64,000 nt of DNA, from contig AP031353.1 in assembly GCA_037833965.1 (NCBI GenBank), positions 25,794,501 through 25,858,500 on the forward strand, written 5' to 3'. The notes under the pieces were generated by a model, which was given only the letters and a program-made list of their open reading frames with translations, was not told the origin of the DNA and did not search any database. Made by a program: the position numbers and the translations under genes. The stretch comes from Marchantia polymorpha subsp. ruderalis (taxonomy: Eukaryota > Streptophyta > Marchantiopsida > Marchantiales > Marchantiaceae). Positions 10,254-18,952 of the stretch are shown one piece after another (the stretch's first letter is position 1; every line of letters starts with the position of its first letter).

Positions 10254-12815
10254 ATGTCGAAGGTCCCCCAGCTGCGAGTGTCTCCACTCAGAGTGCCGCA
10301 GATCGGTCTACGCGCATTCCAAGATGTGCTGACAGGGCTGAAGCTCGATTTCCTCCTGTGGGGATGGAACAGGACATGTTCGGAGATGGTGCGCGAGTAT
10401 CTGCAGGAGAGACACAAGCCCTCACGCGGATTCCGTCCACATCCAGAGAGGTGGAACATTTGTGACTGGGCGCAGGTGTTGGGCAGGTGTGCAGGCGAGG
10501 AAGGGTATCTCCTCTTCGAGGCCGATAGCGTGAAGGTGTCCAAGGACAAAGAAATCTCCTACAATGAGCTTTTCAAAGTTGCCAGGCATCCCAAGAACGG
10601 TTTCCGGACACGGGATTACAAAGATCGATTGCGGAGAAATGTCGCGACTGCATTGCTGCAGATATTGCAGCCGACCAAGACCACTTACATGCATGGTTGG
10701 CAAGTAGGATTTGTGGAGCTAGTGTTGTCAGGAGCTCCAGTGCATTGGGCACGGCTCCTGTGGAAGGTGACGCGCCAACATGCGCAAGAAGAGAGAGGAG
10801 GAACCCTCAATCATCTTTCGCCTTACCTGATTGTGTTTTATCGGGCGATGGGATGTTTGACAAATTCAGAGCGGACACGGTTTCCGCTGCTGACCAGGAG
10901 CTATCCAGGTAGATACTCGCGGGAGGCCGAAGTAGACACGGATCCGGACGAGGCACCTGCCAGTCCGCCTCCGGCTCCGCCCCCAGCAAGAGCAGCAGAA
11001 GAACGTCGAAGTGAGCGCGCTGCGCGAAAGCGGAAGTGGGATGAGAGACCTGAGGACAGGCAGCCGGAAGTGCCAGCTGCGCCGACTCGTAGTCGGCCAA
11101 CCAACGAGCCTCACAGCCGACCAAAACAGAGGGCACGCAAAGTGCCAACTAGTACTGAGGAGACCGGGCATACTCCGGTCCGGCGGAGTATCCTGCCCAC
11201 GCAAGAGGAGATAATCGCGCAGATTCTAGGAAAGTCGGCCAATACCTCTGCGCAGAAGGCACCAATGCCTTCGGAAGAAGACAGACGGACTGACAGTCGG
11301 CCGACTACGAGTCGGGCGACTGAAGGTCGACAAACGGAAGGAAGGCCGACTGAGCGGCGCGTTGAACCGGACAGCAGGCCGGAAGCAGAAGGGAGTTTGG
11401 CTGACGAGCCAACAACCCTCAGAGGGTCGTCTTCGGCGGAAGGCACTTCTGGGAAAACGCCGCCAGCAAGCAGGCCAAGTGGAGTGAAGACGCGCAGGGT
11501 GTATCCGACTGCCAGTCGGACACCTGCTAGTCGGCCGACTGCGAGTCGGTCAACAGAAAGTCGGCCAGATTCGCCGACTGCGAGACGGACAGGGCTGGCG
11601 ACCAGTGTGCGGACGCCTTCGGCGGACGCACCTCCAGCGAAGACACCTTCCGCGCAGATCGCGCCGGAAGGGCAGGCAGCAGAAGCGGGCGGTGCAAAGG
11701 TGACAAAAGTCACTGCGGCGTCGACCCCTTCGGAAACCGAAGATCGAGCCGGAACAGGTGCTCAAGCAGTGGGATCCCCCACTGCCTTGGATATTTTAGC
11801 AGGGAGTGGAGCGGCAGTCGCGGCGGAAGCTGCTGCGCGCCACAGTTCCAGGGAGTCGCCAAGGGATTCGGTGGCGACTGAAATCCTCGAAACGGAGGAT
11901 GAGACGAGCTCGGAAGAGCAGGAAGCGGACTCTGTGCAGAAAACGCCAACAGGGGTGTTGTGCGAACAGATAGTTCCACTCCTGCGATATCTGGATCGCA
12001 AGACATCCAAGTACTCGGGTACCGGAAAACCGCAGTCTTACGTGGAGACTGTCAAGCGCAGGACGAGGAGCAAGGTGGCCACTTGGGCCTCTAGGTGCCA
12101 AACATTGCAAGATAGCAACGCTACCCTCCGACAGCACCTGGCGGTCACGCAAAAGCTATACCAAACCTTGCAACAGCAGAGGGAGGATGCGGCGACGAAA
12201 AACCAGGCGGATGCCGAGCTAATGCGGGCAAAGATCGAGTCGGAATTGCAGGAAGAGCGGAGACAAAACCGCATTTTAGCAGAAGAGCTTGCGCGCCAGA
12301 AGCGCGCCTTAGAAGAAAGTCAAAGTACACGCACGGAGGATGAGGAATTATTGCGCAACTTGCAATCCGAGTGCGCGGATTTGAGGGCGCAGCGCGCAGA
12401 TGCGGAAATGCAGCTAGCAGAGATGGAAGGCAGCTGCCGGGCGCGAGAAGAGTTGGCGACGCGGGTGACTCACTGTCTAAAAGGATACGCCCATTGGGAG
12501 GTGGCAGCTCAAGAGAAGATCACACTCAGGGAGTTTGAGCTTCGGGCGGCGGCATTGACGGAGGGTGACAGTCGGAGTCGGCGGCGAGTAGCAAGGAAAT
12601 TAGAATCCTTCTTGTCGGGTGCGCGCGACACTATGGCGCACTTGGAGTCGGAAGTGACTGCAGCCCTCCGGCGTCTGGGGTTGCGCTGCCGGTCGGAAGA
12701 TTGGCAAGGTAGAGATAGAGAGCGAGGCAGTCCGGCGCGCAGGAGGCGCAGCACCGGATCTGCAGAGTGCAGTAGCGTAGTTTGGTTTCGTGCAGGTGTT
12801 GCGAGTAGTAGATAG
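10254..12815 (+). CDS. LTR-encoded protein, subfamily A, solo LTR copy (open)
   Basis: Unknown-function protein of 853 residues encoded wholly inside an LTR, in the direction of LTR transcription. I choose the Met at 10254 (MSKVPQLRVSPLRVPQIGL) because this is where similarity to the other subfamilies begins; the frame is open further upstream to 10068. Residues 1-230 form a conserved domain (FLLWGWN, LGRCAGEEG, NGFRTRDYKDRLRRNVATALLQ, LNHLSPYLIVFYR). Residues 231-560 are Pro/Ser/Thr/Arg-rich, with SRPTASR-like repeats. SPTALDILAGSGAA and SVATEILETEDE are conserved motifs. About 615-735 is a predicted coiled coil, and the end carries RRRRSTGSAECS. No signal peptide or membrane segment is seen. 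The TATA box follows 33 bases after the stop. I do not recognise the family. It could be a nucleic-acid-binding or assembly factor, but that is only inference. Confidence 0.8.
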   Translation: MSKVPQLRVSPLRVPQIGLRAFQDVLTGLKLDFLLWGWNRTCSEMVREYLQERHKPSRGFRPHPERWNICDWAQVLGRCAGEEGYLLFEADSVKVSKDKEISYNELFKVARHPKNGFRTRDYKDRLRRNVATALLQILQPTKTTYMHGWQVGFVELVLSGAPVHWARLLWKVTRQHAQEERGGTLNHLSPYLIVFYRAMGCLTNSERTRFPLLTRSYPGRYSREAEVDTDPDEAPASPPPAPPPARAAEERRSERAARKRKWDERPEDRQPEVPAAPTRSRPTNEPHSRPKQRARKVPTSTEETGHTPVRRSILPTQEEIIAQILGKSANTSAQKAPMPSEEDRRTDSRPTTSRATEGRQTEGRPTERRVEPDSRPEAEGSLADEPTTLRGSSSAEGTSGKTPPASRPSGVKTRRVYPTASRTPASRPTASRSTESRPDSPTARRTGLATSVRTPSADAPPAKTPSAQIAPEGQAAEAGGAKVTKVTAASTPSETEDRAGTGAQAVGSPTALDILAGSGAAVAAEAAARHSSRESPRDSVATEILETEDETSSEEQEADSVQKTPTGVLCEQIVPLLRYLDRKTSKYSGTGKPQSYVETVKRRTRSKVATWASRCQTLQDSNATLRQHLAVTQKLYQTLQQQREDAATKNQADAELMRAKIESELQEERRQNRILAEELARQKRALEESQSTRTEDEELLRNLQSECADLRAQRADAEMQLAEMEGSCRAREELATRVTHCLKGYAHWEVAAQEKITLREFELRAAALTEGDSRSRRRVARKLESFLSGARDTMAHLESEVTAALRRLGLRCRSEDWQGRDRERGSPARRRRSTGSAECSSVVWFRAGVASSR

Positions 12816-12847
12816 GATAGCGTAGTGTTAGTTAGGACCTTTGAGGG

Positions 12848-12876
12848 TATAAAGTAGATCAAGGCCTTTTGCCTTG
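12848..12876 (+). promoter_or_regulatory. LTR TATA box and adjoining hairpin (solo LTR)
   Basis: TATAAAG at 12848-12854, then an inverted repeat caaggc-ctttt-gccttg at 12860-12876. The pair recurs at the same distance in every LTR of the window. It probably marks the U3/R border, so the LTR-encoded frame lies upstream of the element's own start site. Confidence 0.7.
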
Positions 12877-13773
12877 GGACTCTTCCAGTTTCGGAAGTGC
12901 AGATCAGGAACTCACTTTCTTGGCGTGTTTGTGCATTTTGGTCCTGGCACCACGTAGAGAAGCTGCAGCATAGCGAAGTTACCGTATGTTGTAGTTGAAG
13001 GCCTTTGGCTGAATGTTCAGAGCTAGCACCCGGTTAGAGACTTGAGTAGTGTAGATCTACACCTGCGGGTGATTTTTGATGCTAAGAGCCGGCTGCAAGT
13101 TAGAGACTTGAACAGTTCCCCCTTACTCCTTCGAGTGACATATCCTGATTGTACTCCTACGGGAAGTTTCCCCTGAATGCCAAAGTGAAGTTTTATTACT
13201 TCGTGTAAGCATTGGTTTGCAATTCAGGTTGTGTGTGTGTTACTGGATTGTGTCTCAGTTAAGTCCTCAGTCGGGCCTGTACCCCCTGCGTTTGGTGTGA
13301 GTCGAGGGTGACGTCCACGGCGTATGAAGGGGCTTCGTTCCGAAGTGGGAAGTCCAGTTCGGGTTCCCTACGCTAGTTCATGGCGGAAGGGCAGTAAAAG
13401 CCGGAGTGGGAGTCACTACCTGCAGAGTCTCTAAGTGAACTTGTGAAACATTTTCCCCCTGAAATCCGAAGCGGAGGTCCTGACTGACCTCCAAGTTGTG
13501 CTTTTGCCAGTTTCAGGTGTGTGTGTGTGTGTGTGTTGAGTGACTACGCTGTACTGTGCATCCTCCGAGCATCCTCCGAGTCGAGTATCCTCCTCCGAGT
13601 CGAGCCTCCGAGTCGAGCACTGCAGTATTTCTGGGAGTGACAGTCGCCTGAGAATTCAAACTCTACAAAGTCTGTTAAACGTGACACTTTTTACTCTTTG
13701 TGTTGCCTCTGTCCCTGTGGGTTCGATCTTTTTACCACCATACTGCAATTTTAGCCTTTGGTGGGTTATTACA

Positions 13774-14005
13774 ATAGTGGTAAAAAGGTCGAACCCACAG
13801 GGACAGAGGCAACACACAGAGTACAAAGTGTCACGTTTAACAGACTTTTGGAGAGTTTGAATTCTCAGGCGACTGTCACTCCCAGAAATATTGCAGTGCT
13901 CAACTCGGAGGCAGCTCGGAGGATGCTCAACTCGGAGGCAGCTCGGAGGATGCTCAACTCGGAGGTCACTCGGAGGATGCTCGACTCGGAGGATGCACAG
14001 TGCAG
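13774..14005 (-). mobile_element. 5' LTR of element 2, second fragment
   Basis: Reverse complement of the last part of an A LTR (tggtaaaaaggtcgaaccc, then ctgtcactcccagaaatatt and a run of ctcggaggatgct-like units). It continues the fragment ending at 8878. It is cut at 14005 by the complete element and resumes at 29541. The short ctcggagg repeats form a small tandem array at 13905-13990. Confidence 0.85.
14001..14005. repeat. Target-site duplication, left copy (complete element)
   Basis: tgcag here and tgcag at 29541-29545 exactly flank the element 14006-29540. Confidence 0.85.
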
Positions 14006-15362
14006 TGTGGTAACACACTTTTTGTTTTTTTTGCAGAATTTAAACAATTTTAGAAAACTAGTACCAAAGCAGTGTTTGTAGCTAGAGAAGGGTACGCTAA
14101 ATAGAGTGGATTGATGAGATCGTCACGAGGGCACAAAGAATCACGTAGTCGGATGTACCAACGCCAACGTCTTCGGCGCCTTCGGCAAAAGCTCCTTTTT
14201 GAGGTGTCTCTACTCACGCGCCTCTAGCGTATAAGGAAGCTACGCTTCCGGCGCAGACATCTCAGGAGGAGGTTTTGCTAAAGACGTCAGGAGAAGGGCC
14301 CGGACCTCTAAAGGCATCCGACCATGAGTGCGCCTTCGGCGAAGCGCCGCTAGCGCGGAAAGGGAAAACCTTCATAACAATCGGGATACACGGTAGATCC
14401 AGTTGGTTGAAGTTGCATTAGAAAGAGCTCGGGACGCTCGTTCTAACGAGTCCAAGAGCGTCGGAGATGGATCAGGAATGGAGAAGTTATGAGCGTCGGA
14501 AAACTCGTAGCCGGACATGCGCCGTTCGCGCTAGGGTTCACAGCCGGAAAGGATTCCCGTACGCCCTCGGCGATGCGCCTTCGGCGGAATCACGCGCTCA
14601 CAGGAGGAAACCAACTCAGAGTCGGAAGCGCCCTTGGCGGCTGTTCATGGAAGGAAAGCGCCGGTCGGATGTACGCCTCCGACGTGGCGCTGACGGCCGG
14701 ATGCGCTGGCATGAGTTGCGCTGACGGATATGCGCCGGCAGCAACGGACGAGGCATAAAGGACAAAATAGGCGGTACGACTGCGCGCCGGCGTAATTCGA
14801 TCCGACTGGATGTGCGCCTCCAGCAAGGCGCCGACGGATAATGAACGCACCAGCGGCGACACGCCTCCGGTGAAGGACGGGTTAGGAAAAGACAACAGGG
14901 CCGACGTATACCCTGCAGCGGACTCGAGTCCGGAAGGTGGCGGCGGCGGGAGAATTCAACGTTTAAGCATGCGAATGCGCGCAATGCGGAGACGTGAATT
15001 CGCGCATGCAAAGGGCGAACCGTTAAGCCGTATAGCCGGCTGCGTACGTTGCAACCAGTAAGAACGTTGGACGTTCTTGAAATCGGAGAAGAAAAGACTG
15101 CGCTCCAGTCTCATTCTCTCATTCTTGACTTTGCGATTTCCAGTTCCAAGATTACGCGCAAGGGCGGAGCGACCTGCAGTGAGAGTAGAGAGTGCGGAGA
15201 CGAGTTGCGCAAGGATCTTGGCGGACCTTGAAAGAATTGTGAGTAGCGATCTTGAACGAGCGCAGAGAGAGTGAGCAGTCAGTGCTTGAGTGGCCGACGC
15301 GCAGTGGCGATTGTGAGAGAGCGAGCGAAAGGGAGAACGTTTGTGTGTGTGCAGGCAACGCA

Positions 15363-17918
15363 ATGTCGAAGGTTCCCCAGCTGCGAGTGTCTCCACTCAG
15401 GGTGCCGCAGATCGGTCTACGCGCATTTCAAGATGTGCTGTTGAGGCTGAAGCTCGATTTTCTCCTATGGGGGTGGAATTGGACATGTCCGGAGATGGTG
15501 CGCGAGTATCTGCAGGAGAGACACAAGCCTTCTCGCGGATTTCGCCCACACCCAGAGAGATGGGACATTTGCAATTGGGCGCAGGTGTTGGGCAGGTGTG
15601 CCGGCGAGGAAGGGGATCTCCTCTTCGAGGCCGATAGCGTGAAGGTGTCCCAGGAGGAAGAAGTCTCTTACAATGAGCTCTTCAAAGTGGCCAGACATCC
15701 CAAGAACGGTTTCCGGACACGGGATTACAAGGATCGATTGCGGAGAAATGTCGCGACGGCATTGCTGCAGATATTGCAGCCGACCAAGACCGCTTACATG
15801 CATGGTTGGCAGGTAGAGTTCGTGGAGCTAGTGCTGTCAGGAGCTCCGGTGCATTGGGCACGGCTCCTGTGGAAGGTGACGCGCCAACATGCGCAAGAAG
15901 AGAGGGGAGGAACCCTCAATCATCTATCGCCTTACTTAATCGTGTTTTACCGGGCGATGGGATGTTTGACGAATGCTGAGAAAACTCGATTTCCGCAGCT
16001 GACCCGGACTTATCCAGGAAGATATTCGAGGGAGGCCGAAGTAGACACAGATCCGGACGAGGAACCTTCCAGTACGCCTCCGGCTCCGGCTCCAGCAAGA
16101 GCAGCAGAAGAACGTCGAAGTGAGCGCATTCCGCGAAAGCGGAAGTGGGATGAGAGACCTGAGGACAGGCAGCCGGAAGTGCCAGCTGCGCCGACTCGTG
16201 GTCGGCCCACCCCCGAGCCTCACAGTCGACCAAAACAGAGGGCACGCAAAATGCCAATTGTTACTGAGGAGACCAGGCGAACTCCGACCCGGCGGAATCT
16301 CACACAGGAAGAGATAATCGCTCAGATTCTAGGGAAGACGGCAGATACCTCTGCACAGAAGGCACCACGGCCTTCGGGAGGAGATGGACGGACTGACAGC
16401 CGGCCGACTGCGAGTCGGATGACTGAAGGTCGACAAGCGGAAGGAAGGCCAACTGAACGGCGCGTTGAACCGGATAGCAGGCCGGAAGCAGAAGAGAGTT
16501 TGGCTGACGAGCCAACAATCCTCAGAGGGTCGTCTTCGGCGGAAGGCACTTCTGGAAGAACGCCACCAACAAGCAGGCCAAGTGGAGTCAAGATGCGCAG
16601 GGTGTATCCGACTCCCAGTCGGACAACTGCTGGTCGGCCGACTGCGAGTCGGACAACAGAGAGTCAGCCGGATTCGCCGACTGCGAGACGGATGGGGCCA
16701 ACGACCAGTGTGCGGACGCCTTCGGCGGACGCACCTTCAGCAAGGACACCTTCCGCGCAGATTGCGCCGGAAGGACAGGCAGCAGAAGCGGGCGGTGCAA
16801 GAGTGACAAAAGTCACTGCGGCGTCGACCCCTTCACAAACCGAAGATCGAGCCGGAACAGGGGCTCAAGCAGTGGGATCTCCCACTGCCCTGGATATTTT
16901 AGCAGGCAGTGGAGCAGCAGTCGCAGCGGAAGCTGCTGCGCGCCACAGTTCCAGGGAGTCGCCAAGGGATTCGGTGGCGACTGAAATCCTCGAGACTGAG
17001 GATGAGACGAGCTCGGAAGAGCAAGAAGCGGATTCGGTGCAGAAAACGCCAACAGGGGTGCTGTGCGAACAGATAGTTCCACTCCTGCGATATCTGGATC
17101 GCAAGACATCCAAATACGCAAGTGCTTTAAAACCGCAGTCTTATGTGGAGACTATCAGGAGAAGGACGAGGAGCAAGGTGGCAAAGTGGGCCTCTAGGTG
17201 CGGAGTATATGTGGATAGGAACACCGCCCTCCGACAACACCTGGCGGTCACACAGAAGCTATACCAAGCCTTGCAGCAGCAGAGGGAGGAGGCGGCGACG
17301 AAAAGTCAGGCGGATGCCGAGCTAATACGGGCAAAGATCGAGTCGGAATTGCAGGAGGAGCGGAGACAGAACAAAGTCCTAGCAGCCGAGCTTGCGCGCC
17401 AGACGCGCGCCTTAGAAGAAAGTCAAAGAGCCCGCAAGGAGGATGAGGAGTTGCTGTGCAACTTGCAATCCGAGTGTTCGGATTTGAGGGCACAACGTGC
17501 GGGATTAGAAATGCAGCTGGCCGAGGTGGAGAGCAGCTGCAGGGCGCGAGGAGAGTTGGCGGCACAGGTGACTCGTTGTCTAAAAGGATACACCCATTGG
17601 GAGGTGGCAGCTCAAGAGAGGATCACACTCAGGGAGTTCGAGCTTCGGGCGGCGGCATTGACGGAAGGTGACAGTCGGAGTCGGCGGCGAGTGGCGAGAA
17701 AATTAGAAACCTTCTTGTCGGGTGCGCGCGACACTATGGCGCACTTGCAGTCGGAAGTCACCACAGCGCTCCGACGCCTGGGGTTACGCAGCCGGTCGGA
17801 AGACTGGCAAGGTAGAGATAGTAAGCGGAGCAGTCCGGCGCGCAGGAGGCGCAGCACCGGATCTGCTGAGTGCAGTAGAGTAGTTTGGTTTCGCGCAGAT
17901 ACTGCGAGTGGTAGATAG
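15363..17918 (+). CDS. LTR-encoded protein, subfamily A, 5' LTR copy (open)
   Basis: 851 residues, open throughout. Start chosen at 15363, where similarity between subfamilies begins; the frame extends upstream to 15252. Residues 1-230: conserved domain with FLLWGWNWTCPEMVREYL (33-50), RPHPERW (61-67), LGRCAG (76-81), DYKDRLRRNVATALLQ (121-136), APVHWARLLW (161-170) and LNHLSPYLIVFYR (185-197). Residues 231-500: low-complexity, Arg/Pro/Ser/Thr-rich with a basic patch PRKRKW (257-262). SPTALDILAGSG (506-517) and SVATEILETEDE (537-548) are conserved motifs. PLLRYLDRKTSKY (573-585) precedes a Glu/Gln/Arg-rich coiled coil (about 615-735). The tail SPARRRRSTGSAECS (824-838) is nearly invariant. 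A polypyrimidine/GT run ending tgtgtgtgtgcag lies just before the start codon and looks like a splice acceptor. Function unknown; cytosolic or nuclear is likely, as no membrane segment is seen. Confidence 0.82.
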   Translation: MSKVPQLRVSPLRVPQIGLRAFQDVLLRLKLDFLLWGWNWTCPEMVREYLQERHKPSRGFRPHPERWDICNWAQVLGRCAGEEGDLLFEADSVKVSQEEEVSYNELFKVARHPKNGFRTRDYKDRLRRNVATALLQILQPTKTAYMHGWQVEFVELVLSGAPVHWARLLWKVTRQHAQEERGGTLNHLSPYLIVFYRAMGCLTNAEKTRFPQLTRTYPGRYSREAEVDTDPDEEPSSTPPAPAPARAAEERRSERIPRKRKWDERPEDRQPEVPAAPTRGRPTPEPHSRPKQRARKMPIVTEETRRTPTRRNLTQEEIIAQILGKTADTSAQKAPRPSGGDGRTDSRPTASRMTEGRQAEGRPTERRVEPDSRPEAEESLADEPTILRGSSSAEGTSGRTPPTSRPSGVKMRRVYPTPSRTTAGRPTASRTTESQPDSPTARRMGPTTSVRTPSADAPSARTPSAQIAPEGQAAEAGGARVTKVTAASTPSQTEDRAGTGAQAVGSPTALDILAGSGAAVAAEAAARHSSRESPRDSVATEILETEDETSSEEQEADSVQKTPTGVLCEQIVPLLRYLDRKTSKYASALKPQSYVETIRRRTRSKVAKWASRCGVYVDRNTALRQHLAVTQKLYQALQQQREEAATKSQADAELIRAKIESELQEERRQNKVLAAELARQTRALEESQRARKEDEELLCNLQSECSDLRAQRAGLEMQLAEVESSCRARGELAAQVTRCLKGYTHWEVAAQERITLREFELRAAALTEGDSRSRRRVARKLETFLSGARDTMAHLQSEVTTALRRLGLRSRSEDWQGRDSKRSSPARRRRSTGSAECSRVVWFRADTASGR

Positions 17919-17951
17919 GATAGCGTAGTGCTAGTTAGGATCTTTTGAGAG

Positions 17952-17980
17952 TATAAAGTAGATCAAGGCGTTTTGCCTTG
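17952..17980 (+). promoter_or_regulatory. LTR TATA box and adjoining hairpin (element 1, 5' LTR)
   Basis: TATAAAG at 17952-17958 and the inverted repeat caaggc-gtttt-gccttg at 17964-17980. This is the likely promoter of the gag-pol RNA; transcription would start about 17980, leaving an R/U5 part of about 0.9 kb before the primer site. Confidence 0.72.
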
Positions 17981-18622
17981 CGACTCTTCCAGTTTCGGAA
18001 GTGCAGATCAGGAACTCACTTTCTTGGCGTGTTTGTGCATTTTGGTCCTGGCACCACGTAGAGAAGCTGCAGCATAGCGAAGTTACCGTATGTTGTAGTT
18101 GAAGGCCTTCGGCTGAATGTTCAGAGCTAGCACCCGGTTAGAGACTTGAGTAGTGCGGATCTGCACCTGCGGGTGATTTCTGATGCTCAGAGCCGGCTGC
18201 GAGTTAGATACTTGAACAGTTCCCCCTTACTCCTTCGAGTGACATATCCTGATTGTACTCCTACGGGAAGTTTCCCCTGAATGCCAATGTGAAGTTTCAT
18301 TACTTCGTGTAAACCTTGGTTTGTATTTCAGGTTGTGTGTGTGCTACTGGATCGTGTTTTCAGTAAGTTCTCAGTCGGGTCTGCACTCCCTGCGTTTGGT
18401 GTGATAGTCGAGGGTGACGTCCACGGCGTATGTAGAGGCTTCGTTCCGAAGTGGGAAGTCCAGTCCGGGTACCCCCGCTAGTTCCTGGCGGAAGGGCAGT
18501 AAAAGCCGGAGTGGGAGGCACTACCTGCAGAACCTCTGAGTGAACTTGTGAGACACTTTCCTCCTGAAATCCGAAGCGGAGGTCCTGACCGACCTCCGAG
18601 TTGTGCTTTTTGCCAGTTTCAG

Positions 18623-18635
18623 GTGTGTGTGTGTT
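18623..18635 (+). repeat. (GT)n microsatellite in 5' LTR
   Basis: 13 bp run; the matching run in the 3' LTR (29278-29305) is 28 bp. Similar runs sit at the same LTR position near 13517 and, as CA or GT, near 33637, 38756, 43429, 45922 and 59241. Confidence 0.9.
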
Positions 18636-18891
18636 GAGTGACCACGCTGTACCGTGCATCCTCCGAGCATCCTCCGAGTTGAGATCCTCCTCCGAGTCGA
18701 GCCTCCGAGTCGAGCACTGCAGTATTTCTGGGAGTGACAGTCGCCTAGAATTCAAACTCTACAAAAGTCTGTTAAACGTGACACTTTTACTCTGTGTGTT
18801 GCCTCTGTCCCTGTGGGTTCGATCGTTTTACCACCATACTGCAGTTTTAGCCTTTGATGGGTTATTACATAAGGAGCCGACAACTTCTTTT

Positions 18892-18910
18892 TGGCGCCGC
18901 TGCCGGGGAC
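18892..18910 (+). other. Primer-binding site of element 1
   Basis: tggcgccgctgccggggac, complementary to a tRNA 3' end ending in TGGCGCCA-type acceptor pairing. This is the tRNA-Asp-like site known from Athila/Tat elements. It starts 22 bases after the LTR end at 18869, a larger gap than the few bases usual in many retroelements. The same gap is kept in the element with its site at 33398-33416. Confidence 0.85.
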
Positions 18911-18952
18911 AGTGCGTCAACACCAGAATACTTGAGCAGCAATGCTCGGTGA

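Larger units (their letters stand above)
8879..13773 (+). mobile_element. Solo LTR, subfamily A
   Basis: Starts TGTGGTAACACAC, ends GGGTTATTACA and is 4,895 bp long. It is flanked on both sides by the same interrupted minus-strand LTR and by a near-matching 5 bp duplication, with no interior, so it is a solo LTR left by LTR-LTR recombination. It contains a sense 853-residue frame (10254-12815), a TATA box at 12848 and a (GT)n run near 13517. It matches the LTRs of the complete element along its length but with clearly more differences than those two show between each other, so it is older. Confidence 0.9.
14006..18869 (+). mobile_element. 5' LTR of element 1
   Basis: Begins TGTGGTAACACAC and ends GGGTTATTACA, 4,864 bp. 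From left to right: about 1.3 kb leader with inverted-repeat module and many gccttcggc units, the 851-residue frame (15363-17918), the TATA box (17952), then about 0.9 kb of R/U5 with a (GT)n run at 18623-18635. Plant LTRs are commonly a few hundred bases to 2 kb; this one is far longer because of the frame it carries. Confidence 0.95.

Noticed and set aside
8879-13773. Full element in place of a solo LTR
   Set aside because: No gag, pol or primer site between the LTR start and end, and the same interrupted LTR continues on both sides.
15252-15362. Longer start of the subfamily A LTR protein (Met at 15252, and 10068 in the solo LTR)
   Set aside because: The upstream residues differ completely between the two A copies and have no likeness to the B extension; similarity between subfamilies starts at MSKV/MSRL/MTRL.
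15363-17918. LTR protein as an envelope
   Set aside because: No signal peptide, no membrane segment, no cysteine pattern or cleavage site; instead charged, low-complexity and coiled-coil.
18892-18910. tRNA gene or tRNA fragment
   Set aside because: Only 19 bases match a tRNA 3' end, at the place expected of a primer-binding site; no cloverleaf around it.
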